Positions 45,656-57,317 of a DNA stretch of 64,000 bases are shown piece after piece. This stretch comes from Stenopsyche tienmushanensis. Lineage: Eukaryota > Arthropoda > Insecta > Trichoptera > Stenopsychidae. Positions within the stretch are counted from its first letter, which is position 1; every line of letters begins with the position of its first letter. A program made the position numbers and the translations under genes. The stretch lies in NCBI GenBank assembly GCA_008973525.1, contig WACJ01000080.1, positions 124,001 through 188,000 on the forward strand, in the 5' to 3' direction. A model generated the notes under the pieces. That model ran no database searches. It saw nothing but the letters and a program-made list of their open reading frames with translations, and was not told where the DNA came from.

Positions 45656-47059
45656 GTACCCACTATATAGACTCATCATATTATACATCCAGTATGGGCC
45701 CAATCATAATTTTTGTGATTATAAATTTCATAATATAGTCCATATGTGGCATTTGCAATAATGACGTCAGTTGTATTTGTTTTGATGGACATATCGGAAG
45801 AAGGCGATGACGCAGACGAAATCCTTTAGCCACATCTACGTCAATTGAATCGTTTTTTTCGCGCCAAAAAGACACTAAAAATATATTAAAATCTATTAGC
45901 AATCCAAATAAATTCAATAATTTTATTGTGGGCTCAAATCAATTTTTCCTGCATTAATTTAAGCCATTTCTTTCAAAGAATTCATTGTAGGTTCGAAGCA
46001 TTCAATTGATATTAATTCGCTTATTATTTTTTAATTTTGATTCAGTATTTTCCTATAAATTTAACGACTTTATGATGTGTGTATAAATGGAACAAGACGT
46101 AGACACGCAGAAGACTATTTGTGGTATACCAGTTTAAAACGGTAATAAATACGATGTTAATATTTGGATTTCTCGGTTTCAAATTTTTAACTGTCAATAT
46201 TTTTAATCACCTAATACTTTGGATTTAATGTCTTAATTATAGGGTCGGGGTGATTGTGACGGATTTAACAGATTCAAGATGATCGTCAGGCTTTCAGGCT
46301 GTCATCCCATCCGGAGTGGTTTCATTAAATGCCGGCGTGTAAATTGCTCCGGCGCTGACATGAGCTAATGAGAAACTGCCAGCCAAATTTGAGTTTAATT
46401 AATAATGACTAAAAGAATTTCAATAAGGAAATGGGAAGGGCGTCAAAAGAGGAGAGGAGCCACCCTGCTGCCATAATCGATATTATACAGAGAATTAAAT
46501 GTATTTTAACCTTCGACTTGCGCCTTATCAATTGTCGAATTATACTGGCGGTTCCATGGCTAATTCCGGATTTAATTATAGCATGCACAATCGAAATTGC
46601 GAGGAAAGGAAACGGTTGAAGATTTATTGGTCGAATTCCAAATTAAGAGGGTTGTTCAAATTATTGCGAAATGGTCTTTGGTTTAGTCTTATTGCTGTTA
46701 TTAATTTATTCTTCATTTGGAAGTGATTTTCATCCAGGCAAAGAAGTTTATATGTGTGTGTGGCCAGATGATAGAGAGGGAATTAAAACTTGACACCATG
46801 GGGACTAGGGTATTAAGCAATAAGTTATGCCCGATAAAATACTTTTCCGACGCTGTCGTCTTGCAGATTGTCGTCTTGGCTTATTGCAGATGAATCTCGA
46901 TGAATTCCTCAATAACCAGCGATGTTTGACAATATTTTTGCACTATTTGTAGCTTTCATTAACACTTTTGGTCATTAAATCTTTGTTCAAAGAAATGATC
47001 ATCAATATTGATATTAAATTTACAGATGATGAGCTGTCAAAGTCGGATATAAAAATGAA
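45656..47059. other. Intergenic, nothing recognised
   Basis: AT-rich with one GC-richer unique piece at 46250-46390. The frames at 46431-46726 show no motif. Confidence 0.45.
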
Positions 47060-47222
47060 ACATACTTGGGTCTGTTTTTATGCGGATCTTTTTTATGCGA
47101 TTTTGAAGTTATACGATTTTCAAAAATAATGGAACCTATTCATAATTTTTCTATAGAACACAAAGCTTTTTTTATGCGAATACGCATAAAAAAGTCATGC
47201 GTAAAAAAATGAATGGTTAAAT
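47060..47222 (+). mobile_element. Family G repeat, copy 2 (Tigger/pogo-like)
   Basis: 'tttttatgcggatc', 'tatgcgattttgaagttata', 'aaaataatggaacctattc', then 'ttatgcgaatacgcataaa', which is itself a palindrome. The 'ggaaccta' motif is shared with copy 3. Confidence 0.55.
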
Positions 47223-47225
47223 CGT

Positions 47226-47482
47226 TGCATTTCGATTCATTATACCATTCACGTATGATTATTAGTCGATAAATTTGGATTAAAGATCTGTACAATCGTA
47301 CGATGTAACGTACGATCTATACAATGTTACGCAAGATACTCTCTCCATCTCTATTTCTCTTCAAATTCAATGTGCAAGAAGACACTCTCCGTCTCTGTCT
47401 GTCTCCGAGCTCAACTTGTAAGAATTCTCTTTCTGAATCATTGGAATTCGGACACAACTCTGTGCCTTACTTAAGAGGTTAA
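47226..47482 (-). mobile_element. Family F element, left half, inverted
   Basis: Right border TTAA at 47479-47482 is the F left end (inward 'cctcttaagtaaggca'). Inside are 'gaattcggacacaactctgt', 'cgtctctgtctgtctccgag', a second 'catctctatttctcttc' unit, and a tandemly doubled 'gtacgat' block at 47290-47315. The right half of F is missing. It lies between two family G copies. Confidence 0.75.
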
Positions 47483-47504
47483 ACAGCGATTTCATTTATA
47501 TAAT

Positions 47505-47660
47505 TTTTTTAAAACTTTTTTTATGCGATTTTTGGTACATTCTATTACAATGATTTGAAGTTATGCGATTTTTCAAAATAATGGAACCTATCCGTCAGTT
47601 TTCTATGTAATTCAAGTCTTTTTTTATGCGATTTTTTATATGCGACAAATCCTTAGATCC
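47505..47660 (+). mobile_element. Family G repeat, copy 3 (Tigger/pogo-like)
   Basis: 'actttttttatgcgattttt', 'gaagttatgcgatttttcaa', 'aataatggaacctatcc' and 'ttttttatgcgattttttat' repeat copy 2 almost in step. Confidence 0.55.
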
Positions 47661-48690
47661 AAAGAAGAATAAGAATACTTAAGCAAATACATAAAGCGTT
47701 TCTCATATTTTTTGATATAACAATTGATATTGCCTGGCGTTTAACCCAGTGATTTGCTTATAATATTTAAGGACAATTAAGTGCCCTTGAGTTGCTAAAA
47801 AAAACAGAGTGCCTCGCATCAATGGATGCGTCCCGCATTGAAAGGATTAAAAAGTACTGGAACAATTCGATTTGAACCGGAGCGAAGAAAACACGGGAAG
47901 TCGGATTTAAGTCGCATAGGAAAGAATTACATTTCCAACTCAGTGACGCACTTGCTCAAACAATGTTGCGGTTTTGCGTCACGACAACACAAATAGGTAT
48001 TATTTTGTATGCGAGATTTGCATCCATCGAGAAGATAAATCCTCAGTAGCAAGGTGCGTCTATTTCCGCATCCTTATTGCTTACCGTCATGGATTCGAAC
48101 CGGTTTAAAGCCATCCCAATCCAATCTCGATCTTGAAAATGGTAGTCCATCGCAAGCGATTAAAAATAATAAAATTAAATTTCATCGGAGGATACGACCT
48201 CAAAGGTCATAATTTCCAGAACAAGTCGAAAAACATGAATTTTCGGCTGATCTGATATTTATAGTAGGTATTTCCTTTATTTTGTTACGTTGAAGTTTGC
48301 ACGTACACTCTCAGCCAAACACTATGACAATAAATTAGATTCTGTATGCTTCACATTCTAATTATATTTGTAAATTTCTTAATCTAATGTTTGGTTAAGT
48401 ATATACATAATATATTCAAAAATATATGATAATTTTCAACTATAATACAAATATATTCGTATTTCAACATCTAATAATTTTGTTTATTTTTTTGACTTTT
48501 TATCATGCCCAATATAATTATTTTTATTTGCAAGTATATTTCCATGTAAAATTTCTCAAAAATAAAATTTTATTTGTTATGTAAACGGGGATTCCCAAAG
48601 GCAGAACCCCCCCCCCCCTGTACTGCACCGCCACTTCAAGATGAACGCGTTAATAGATCTGTTCACTATTTTTATTATGGTCGAAAAGAG
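47661..48690. other. Intergenic, nothing recognised
   Basis: AT-rich; a run of C at 48609-48619. A tRNA-like 'ggttcgaatcc' on the minus strand near 48095 was rejected (see list). Confidence 0.45.
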
Positions 48691-48694
48691 CATA

Positions 48695-48785
48695 ATTACG
48701 AGATCAGAGAAGCCAGCGGGAAGAACCGCGTCTTTCCGCGGCCAAGACAACTGGACGACCCTTTTCTTGTTCATCCCCAATTCGC
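48695..48785 (-). repeat. Family E copy, inverted
   Basis: On the minus strand: 'gggtcgtccagttgtcttgg', 'ccgcggaaagacgcggttct', 'tcccgctggcttctctgatc'. The GC-rich palindromic block is diverged but clear. Confidence 0.7.
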
Positions 48786-48874
48786 GTATGATAGTGTACT
48801 ATTTGGTGATTAGAAAAATACATATAAATAAAATAATTTCAATGAGATAATGATCCTGCTAAAAATGAATTATA

Positions 48875-49336
48875 CGAACATTGAGTCATAAATAATTGCC
48901 GGCGGTATCATTATAAGTATAAGGTATCATTAGATATGTATGAGTCCTATCAGTCTTTCAAGAACAGTTATTCGTGACACACATTATATTATGGTACTTT
49001 TTTACATGTAAAATGGAAAATCAAAAAGTGCATTTTCGTTCAATAGTGGTTTGGGTTTTTAAATAAGGCACTAGTGGTACATCTACGGCTAAAAATATAC
49101 AATATATTCGATGAAAGAGCAATGAGTGACCGATTTTTAAACAGAATAATTATTGGAGATGAAAAATGGGTAACGTACGATAATGTTGTACGCAAAAGAC
49201 AGTTTTGCAGGTTTTCATCTAAACCTGCAAAATTTTATGAAGAGTGTATTGATAAATTACCAGTAAAATGGAAGAAAGTTATTTAAGTTAAATAAATGTT
49301 AGAAAAAAATCGGCAAGTATTTATGACTCAACCTAA
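48875..49336 (+). mobile_element. Mariner deletion derivative with both inverted repeats
   Basis: The ends share TTGAGTCATAAATA followed by (A/C)TTGCCG, with TA on both sides (48873-48874 and 49337-49338). At 462 bp about two thirds of a mariner element are deleted. The internal transposase remnant is described separately. Confidence 0.88.
49013..49286 (+). pseudogene. Mariner transposase remnant
   Basis: Starts at ATG 49013 with 'MENQKVHFRSIVVWVFK', the standard N-terminus of one mariner lineage (MENQKVHFRH.). A stop and a deletion follow. From about 49105 it reads 'DERAMSDRFLNRIIIGDEKW' and 'VTYDNVVRKRQF', whose GDEKW holds the first catalytic Asp. It then jumps to 'KPAKFYEECIDKLPVKWKKV', the C-terminus, so the other two catalytic residues are gone. 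The deletion junction coincides with a perfect 12-bp-arm palindrome (49203-49214 / 49221-49232). Confidence 0.87.
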
Positions 49337-50518
49337 TAATTACGCCTCCGATTTAAAAATTTGGAGGGTTAACTATGTTAGCTGTCTATAAAGTGGTATC
49401 AATTTTATTACTATAATAATATGCAGGTTTATCACCAAAACGAAAATTAATCGAGCATCCAATCAATTATTTATGAAGGAAGAAATCGCTTGTATGCTGG
49501 AAATAGTTTTTGGAGATGCATGATTATCAGACGCCTAGGATGGAGCATGTAACATAGCGACAAATTATGTTTTTTCAAAGGTAGTTCTGGTTTTATCTTA
49601 AGCCAGATTTACAGCAGACAGCAATCGTTTGTCAACGTCCGCAAGGCGGAAGCTGCTCCGGGTCCATCGTCAGATTACATCATTTGCAATTCAGATTCGT
49701 TATTGTGGCGAATTATTGCTTGCGGATTCTTTGTGATTTTTTTGAACCATCTCATGTTCTTAATCGACAAAAGGAACCTGTTTGAGGTAATAAAAAAAAC
49801 GTTGGAGAAGAACTGTCCCTGACATTCCCCCCTTAGCGACCCCAAAGCGATCGCGTGCAACAATCTAAGGCGCCGGTCAAGAAAATGCTAAGCAAAGATT
49901 ATTTTTTCGAACCGTTATTGTATTCCACAGAGCTTCTCAAATATTTGCGCATGCAATTAAGATGCTTCGTTTTCCTTGTTTTTTACGACGAGAATAATTT
50001 AGCACAAGCGACAAAGATTCCCGACACGGAGATAGCAAAAGTAAACAGTTTTATTTATATGAGCAAGGTTACTACTACGTGCTGCTAATATTAGCCCGCT
50101 TAGGATCGTTGTACTGGCCGATATAAAATTGTGCGTGTGTGCTATTAGTAGTAACATAATTTCATCTTATCTCACTCAGATCGTGTCAAATTCAGATGAA
50201 CACGTCTTTGTTTCAGATAAAACTAAAATTAGATTAAAATCAATTGTCATCGTCATAAAAAGCAGTCCATTGTAAGACTCTTCAGCATAAATTCAAGTAC
50301 AGGAATCATAGCCTAAGTATGGAGCACGTATAAAATTATTGAATAGCTTTCGATAAAAAACGTATACAAGCATACAAGATGTGGCTTTTAAATAACGAGA
50401 CTGATGGATTTATTTGATTTTATTAAAAAAAACTGGCTTTCAAATAATCTCTTTCTATATAGCCTCCTTCCGCATTTATCTACTGTTGTATCTAGTAATT
50501 TATTTGCTGATTGGGTAG
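49337..50518. other. Intergenic, nothing recognised
   Basis: AT-rich. The frame 49855-50088 ('KMLSKDYFFEPLLYSTELLK') looks slightly protein-like but has no recognisable domain. Confidence 0.4.
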
Positions 50519-50720
50519 TGACGCGCAGGAGGTGGGAGAGAAAAGAAAAGTCGTCGGTTAGCCTTGACTGCGGGAGGATGTCCTTCCCGCTGCTAGATCT
50601 CTCGCTCTCTCTTTCGTGTTGAATAAAGTGTTATCTAGGGAAGAAAGTCTTTCTATCCGGCGCTCGTCTATCCATCCGGCTATATCATGGCCCGAAAAAA
50701 TAATGGACCCGTGCAACGCC
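50519..50720 (+). mobile_element. Family E copy, possible LTR with leader
   Basis: From TG at 50519 ('acgcgcaggaggtggga') through the GC-rich palindrome 'gactgcgggaggatgtcctt' / 'cccgctg', an AATAAA signal at 50622-50627, to CA at 50686-50687. Directly after is TGGCCCGAA, where an LTR element would place its primer-binding site (TGG...). An ATGGACCC follows at 50702. The copy at 16690 aligns over the same span. A TG...CA unit of 169 bp with polyadenylation signal fits a short LTR, but no second LTR, gag or pol is visible, so this is inference. Confidence 0.4.
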
Positions 50721-51286
50721 GTGTCCAACGCTTCACTTTTATAAATTACTAAAAAAATATCAATGCTTACTTTATAACTGGATGATTGTTTATTGTCTTT
50801 AAGAAGGGAAGATCCTCCCGCTCAATCGAGGAATATTGCCTCGATGATATTTGTAGTAAAATATTTACTTTTAACCAGTAGAAATGGGCGTTATTTAAAA
50901 GGAAAACTTTATTCAATATTTTTTAAAGAATATGAAAATGAATGCTAAAGAAGCCTTATTGCTACAGAGGATTCTTTGTAGTAATGATTTATGTATTGGC
51001 TTTTTGGAATAATTTCTCACTGAGATATGGATGTTATTGTATCAAAAACATTACGAAAATCGAGTAAAAACTGTTAAAAAATAATGCTCAGTACAAACAT
51101 AACCAGCTTTGTTTTAAAGTCAGCTTTTAGCTTAAAAACAAAACTAGAGCTACTAACTTGGTGCTGGTGATCACTGGGACTGTGCCTGTTGATTTGGTTG
51201 TTTAGATATTAGCTGAAGAAACAGATAGTGATAGAGATGACCATGGTGGAATGACAGAAACGATGGGATGCATTAGACAAGGGTAG

Positions 51287-51550
51287 ATGAACTTATGTGA
51301 TATTGCCCGATGTAAGAAAGTGGAACCAAAGAAAGCATGGACGACTGAGTTATCATCTGACTCAGCTCCTCAGTGGACACGGTTGCTTCGGAACCTAATT
51401 GAAGTAATGGAGGATAGAATAACGGACTCGATGCTAGAGAATAAGGTAGAATGGATGGCATGGGGAGACTTCGCCTCCAATGTGATCACATCTAAAGACG
51501 ATGCTGAGAGGATAAGACGTCGAACAGCTTTGATTGCTCAAAGGGACTGA
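51287..51550 (+). other. Coding-like frame, unrecognised
   Basis: 87 codons ('MNLCDIARCKKVEPKKAWTT' at the start, 'DDAERIRRRTALIAQRD' at the end) with balanced composition and rather little AT bias. The frame before it (51190-51285) is also protein-like but ends in a stop. I recognise no domain. It lies 570 bases after the LTR-like copy at 50519, so a retrotransposon remnant is conceivable. Confidence 0.25.
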
Positions 51551-53649
51551 GCCAGTAAGAAAGATATGGTAAGAAAAGTGGGTTTTCTGAGCCTGAGTGT
51601 CGTGTCTGGCAAATATATAAAGGTCGGGCCAGGCACAATAAGAGATGGACAATTAGGGTTTTTAGTGGGTAAAAAATTGGAGTCCTACACTACTGCTAAA
51701 CACGGTTTGTTAAGGTTTATAAAAAAATTTCACCCTTGCGAAAAAAAAGCATGCAAGCACTTATTTGCTCTCCTAGCTTGAAAATTAGTCTCGTGTGCAC
51801 CGGGCATAAGGTCATATGCATATGGCTTAATCAATAAGTAATGCTATTGTTGTAGATGTGAAATAGGCTTATTGCATTTAAATTTATATTATTTAATTGA
51901 TATTGTCTTTATGTATGGTAATCATAGACATGACGATCCTCTGCAATCGTTGAATATTTAAATTCGTTCGATAGAATAGAATACGACATTGCTTCCTCGA
52001 AGTCGTGCCTTTGAATTTTTTGGCACCAAGCAGACTGCTGTTTACCAGCAGGGATCATTAAGCCATCTGCAAATCGTATAACCACCAGCATAAAATGTAC
52101 GCATTAACAATACAATTGCGATCCAGAAATAACTGGATCTCAACAGTTCAATCCAGAATTGATCGGATGAAGTTACTTCGAAAACTTTCATCCATATCGT
52201 TGATGCAATAGCGACTTGGTATTGTTTAATCGGATTAGTAACAAGTCCTGAAGTGTCCCGAAGAATCTCATGTTGTTTTGTGTTGTTGTGTCGATGGCCA
52301 TGGCGAATAACGTCTTTGGCGGGGATCTTCATCTGCTTTCAGAAATAAACACATGGTTAATATTTAATAGTCGTTTCACATACTTTGAATGCCTTCAGCG
52401 TAGTCGGCTGCGGCCAATTGCAAACTTGGCACCTCTGAGCATGGAAGAGACGTCCAGTCCGTGGACAATAAAACCCATTGGACACGTTAATTAATGGAGT
52501 AAGACCCATGGATGTTGCGAGCGGAAGAAATATTCGTATTATTCCGAATTCCAAAGAATGACACCACACATAATGCGACAGGAATTTTTACTCCGGAGTT
52601 GAGTTTTTGTTTGGTAAGTCCGCATCGGAATCGGCTCGAATTTCTAATAAAGAGTTCTTTGATGCATAAATCCTAATTATCCACCGATTGCAGTCACAAT
52701 TCCTTCGGCAGTATTTATTTTCTTTGGTTGTTGCCGTTTCCGCATTGCTGTCTCGCAAAGTGGGTTACCTTGTTCCTCGTGTACCAGACCAGACTATTGC
52801 GTCCACGATTCCGATAAAGACCTACGCAATTGTGCATTTTTAGCATTTAATGCTTATTCAACCCAGTTGCAAAAATGCGTGCGTTATTTCTTGCAGTTTC
52901 CCAGTCCTCTCACTCGACAACGCGGAAAATATTAATTTGTATGCGCAACGTCCTTGTACCGATTTGAGCCACAATCACGCTGAAATTTATTCAAGTTTAT
53001 GATTACTGAGGAAAAATTATCATTTTTGTCTAACGACCTAACTTACCTTGTTTGTCCATATTCAGAAATATCCCATTTCTATAAGCTTGGCAATTCAGTG
53101 TATTCAATTGTATGATTACCGACAAAGATAGCATAATTAATAAGTAGAAAGTAATTGATATAGCAACGTACAACCATATAGTTTTTATTCAGTTGCAAAC
53201 ATTTATATCGGTTCTGTAATGGTTTTGGTTTCGGGAAATATAAAGGTTTTTTTAGGTTTTCGGTTCAGCACCAAGTGATATGTATTATAAGCATTCTACA
53301 TGAATGACAAACGATGAAAAATATATGAAATTGTGCATTAATTCTTAGTATCTTAGTAAGATAACACAAAGTGGATATGTGGTCCGTATATAGAAGGCAA
53401 TAGGAAATGAAATACAGGATATTGACTTGATACTTATTGGCTAAAAGCTTGGGTGTCCTAGTTTGTAGTACATAACACTAGGAAATGAATTGGAATCTGG
53501 GGTTCCAGTCTGGGTACATAGCAAATGTATAGGAAGAGATAACCTAAACAAAATACATAATAATGACTTAAGTTTGCAAGCTGGAATTTTGGTCGATAAC
53601 AATATTATCTGAAGTATTTATTTAACAGAACAATTATTATTCTTATGCC
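51551..53649. other. Intergenic, nothing recognised
   Basis: Mixed sequence; 52240-52960 is slightly GC-richer with overlapping short frames on both strands. No repeats shared in the window. Confidence 0.45.
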
Positions 53650-54130
53650 CCAGAAAGAGCACTCTTGCACATTGAAGCTCGGAGACAGACAGAGACAGAG
53701 AGAACTTAGTGCAGTTCGGGAGACTGAGACGGATAGTTCCTCGCATGATTGTATAGATCGTTAAGCCCAAATTTATCGACTTATAATGATTTCGATTTCA
53801 AGTGTGTTATTTGTTTACGCAAATAAACGACCGAATATTGTGTGTTATCTATTTAACTGCTTGCCGTTCTTCGCTGCGCGTTGAATGAGTCTTTGTTCAA
53901 TTATCATTTCCTTCTAAAGGAGGAGCAAATGAATCGATTTTTTGTGCATTGTTTATGTAAAGAAATGACGCGATCTTGTATGTTATCAAATGTTTATTTA
54001 CAATTGACTCTGCCTTGAATTGAAGATTGTCTTAGGCTGATTAGGAGCTGACAGAAAGTAATCGGCGTAAAGCGATTATGACATCAACAACTTCATCGAT
54101 TTTAAATTTGCTCGCTCCTCAACAGGTTAA
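53650..54130 (+). mobile_element. Family F element, uninterrupted copy with internal duplication
   Basis: Left blocks 'agaaagagcactcttgcaca' and 'tcggagacagacagagacag' are followed by 'tgattgtatagatcgttaag' (the site that holds the hAT insertion in the copy at 3393), then 'ttatcgacttataatga' and 'acgaccgaatattgtgtgtt'. A second, diverged 'cattgtttatgtaaagaaat' block near 53947 shows a partial tandem duplication. The right end is TTAA at 54127-54130. The left TTAA is lost. Confidence 0.75.
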
Positions 54131-54222
54131 CAGGATGAACAAATAATAAATATTACAGTGTTATCAGATGAATACAATCAAACAAATCTTGCATAATAAT
54201 GGTAAATGTCACATATTAGCCA

Positions 54223-54578
54223 TGTAATATACCCTACAGGCCGTACGCGTCTATAGCCGCAAATCTCACATTGTTGCTATGATATTAAATCATATGAAAA
54301 TGCGTGTATCATATTTTACGCTTAATGCGATACACATGTTTGCATGCGGAAATATGGCTCGGTTAGTTATATATTATGGAAAAATAAATGGAATGTATCA
54401 TATCATGAAATCATCTTAAATTTATCCACTGTGAAGTGAGCTAACAAATAAAAGTCGAATATTTCAGTAGATTCACTTAAATAAACATGGTGAAAGTGCG
54501 CTTTGGGGTTATAAAAGAGATTCAGTTATTTCTGCGTCTAATATGATGCTGACGTTACACTGGTGTCAGAAGCGATGG
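54223..54578 (+). mobile_element. Solo LTR-like unit with primer-binding site
   Basis: A 337-bp unit starts TGTAATATACCC and ends GACGTTACA (54559), giving inverted TGTAA/TTACA termini. After one base comes TGGTGTCAGAAG (54561-54572), complementary to the 3' end of a leucine tRNA as used for priming by some insect Ty3/gypsy elements (recalled, not checked). The unit holds an AATAAA (54385) and TATAAAAG (54513). No internal coding region or second LTR follows: by 54650 the sequence is plain AT-rich DNA, where 'tgtaatatac' recurs once at 54656. Confidence 0.55.
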
Positions 54579-55376
54579 ATCAGAAACAAGCGAACAAAAT
54601 ATTCGTTGTTCGTTTTATTTATTACTTCTCATTCGTTTATGTTACGGATTCTCTGTAATATACGTTGATGATGACGAGAATACTAAGATGATAATCCTCT
54701 TTTTTGGTATAGATGATTCAAAAAGTTAAATGATGACCGTCGACTAATTACATCCCACTTATTTTGTTGAATATCAGTTAACCTTTAATGGAGAAAAAGG
54801 TACATGAAATTAAACTTTAACAGTGAAATAAGAAGTCAAATTTAATGAAAGACTTATGTATTTCCATATTTTTGAAATTGAATCGAACTCAGTCTCGTTA
54901 TGTTGCCATGTTTTAATCTAACGAATTTATTGATTTCGAAATAGTTTTAAATAGGTTCCCTAAAAAATATATATCCTGTTGGTATTTCGGAAATTTTTCG
55001 ATCCCTCCTGTCGCGAGTAAATGAGATCTGTTCTCCAAATAAACTGAATTTCCGAAACGCAATACATCAATCCTCCCACTGAACCGTATACGTATATTTA
55101 TCTAAATTCGTCTGGGGTATAAATTAGCCCCTAACGTCGGGCGCATTAAGATAAAATTGTAAACAAAAATGGTTAAAATAACGACAAAAGAAATTCAATA
55201 TGTTAACTTTACGAATATACTGCGTCATTGAAATAGGGGTTTGAAATCATTGAAATTCCCTAAATTTTTATCAACGATTTATTTGTCAATAACAAATCAT
55301 TTTCATATACTCTTTTATTCTCAATCACTATAATCGTACTTACTGGAAGACTTCATCTACTTTGGGATGATAAGGT
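54579..55376. other. Intergenic, nothing recognised
   Basis: AT-rich; no retroviral-type coding sequence is visible downstream of the primer-binding site. Confidence 0.5.
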
Positions 55377-55890
55377 CAGGGCCGTAATAAGGGAGTGGCA
55401 AAGCAGGCGCCCGTCACGGGCGCAACTGGGCTTAGGGGCGCAAAATGCAGAATACCGACCCAGTCGAGAGTTGCACTTGGTTTTTATTTTACTTGAACTT
55501 TACATGAATTAATACTGATTGACTCTGTCAGTTTTTATAATATATACTAAGTTGTATAATCTCTCTTTTCTTCGTCATTTCTTAAACATTGGGCCGACCC
55601 AGGCCGCATAAGCCCGCAATAAAATAAAGACAACGATATTTTTGACCGATTGTAAAATATAAACAACCCACCTTATTACGTTTTGTAATGAGAGTTTGTA
55701 ATCGTTCTGTAGATATATTCGGGCATGGTGTCCGATCGTGAGGCATTCTTTCGTCATGTCAGCGGTCCGAAAAGCGGACCAATTGGACCTTGTGGACACT
55801 CCGTTCCATTTTGGGGTTTTTTGCGATATTTTCGGGGATGAATGCATACCCGGGGTCTTTTATGATCCGCAGAATCTTCAGAGGCTAATA
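55377..55890 (-). mobile_element. Family A element, minus strand
   Basis: Right end at 55377 (inward CAGGGCCGTAATAAGGG), then 'gagtggcaaagcaggcgccc', 'gcgcaactgggcttaggggc', 'cagaataccgacccagtcga', 'cattgggccgaccca' and the intact core GGTCCGAAAAGCGGACC (55768-55784). It continues beyond the 'ggacactccg' junction into 'ttttgcgatattttc' and 'cttcagaggctaa', showing the order without mariner sequence. The left end is lost near 55890. Confidence 0.82.
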
Positions 55891-57317
55891 ATAAGGCAAT
55901 AGATACTGCGCACGAGCATCAACAGATGGTTCATTCATTGAAAGGATTAAATAGATTTTTATAGTTTTTATCATTTCTTCTCGATTAAACAAAATGGTTT
56001 ATGGTATTTAAAGGCATTAAAGGTGTTTATGTGTTCATGTCGTTTGAGATTTCCTTACAAAATGAATCAATTACCCTAACATGAGAATTATTTCCGTTTA
56101 CCGATGTGGCATATCCGTCAACGCTTCCTTGGGAATGCTCTAACTTTCGCCCCCAAGCCGGTCCATAATTCCACACTAATATATCGTTGGTGTCATTAGC
56201 TCAAGACTGTTCTCGTATAAGTTTACAAACGCCATTCATCTAAGCCGAAAGACATTGATGGACCTTTGAAATATGTCAGAAAGATTCACAGCCGTGTTTC
56301 TAGCCCCATATTTATTCATGTCTACCCAACGACAGTGCCGCAAAAAATACTGACATCACAAACGAATAGTCATATTCCAACACTATGTTTTATTTTAAAA
56401 ATAAAATGCATAAGCATGAGAGCTTAAATAATAAATACTTTCACAAAAAATCGTGTCGATGAATCTGATTGTCTGGGATTGAACGACGAATTCAAAAGCA
56501 ATCGATGATTGGAGTTGACGTCTTGTATGGTGTTGATGATTTTTTATTTAGATTAAGTCATCGACGATATGACAACATCTAAAATGCCCGAGCAAAAGCA
56601 AACAAAGACGCGATCTTCTTTGTGTGTCTGGTTGTCTCATTTGGGTTCTCCTGTTTTTCACCGCCCACAAATACCGCCCTCCTTTGTGTCACGTTTATTT
56701 TCGTCTTCTATTTTTGAAACGGCTGACTGAAAATATTTTCGTGGGACATCGAAATGTGTGACATAATTGCCGAAGGAATGACAAGCGTCGATGACGACCG
56801 AGGAACGTCAACGTCGAGATTTTCTTTCTTCCCACCCTTTACGAATCCGAAAGGTAATCTCTTTATTTTTGTTCGAATACGGGACAAAGGATCAGTTGAC
56901 GCCTTTTTAGGGACCACATTTTTAGGAAGGGAGGGAAGGAAAATAAACAGTAGATGGATGATTAATTGCCGAGGCGACGAAAAGCACGAGAGGGCTTATT
57001 CCAGTGCTCGTAGACAAGTTTGACGTGCGGGAATCCCCGCAGCAATAAAAAAGGAAATTCCAATAAATGCATTAACATGCGTGAGATGCGTTGAAAAATG
57101 AGCAATGGATGTTATGACTTAATTATCTAATGAATGCCATATGCTATTTTCAATCTGATGACAGATTAACGAACGAAAGGGCATAATGTATGATTCCTAG
57201 AATTCTAATAATAACAGCAATACTACCAGGAAGTATAGAAAAATGATTACTAAATACTAACATTCAAATGTGCAAGGAATACATCGGCAAGATTTGTTGT
57301 AAAGTTATTTTGTTGCC
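55891..57317. other. Intergenic with a GC-richer patch at 56560-57050
   Basis: The patch has no copy elsewhere in the window. The plus frame 56754-57023 (89 codons, 'MTSVDDDRGTSTSRFSFFPP') has no known motif. Confidence 0.4.

Noticed and set aside
48085..48125. tRNA B-box-like 'ggttcgaatcc' on the minus strand
   Set aside because: The flanking bases do not form a T-stem and no A box or acceptor stem is found at the right distance.
54656..54665. Second 'tgtaatatac' as the start of another LTR
   Set aside because: Similarity to the LTR start at 54223 stops after ten bases.
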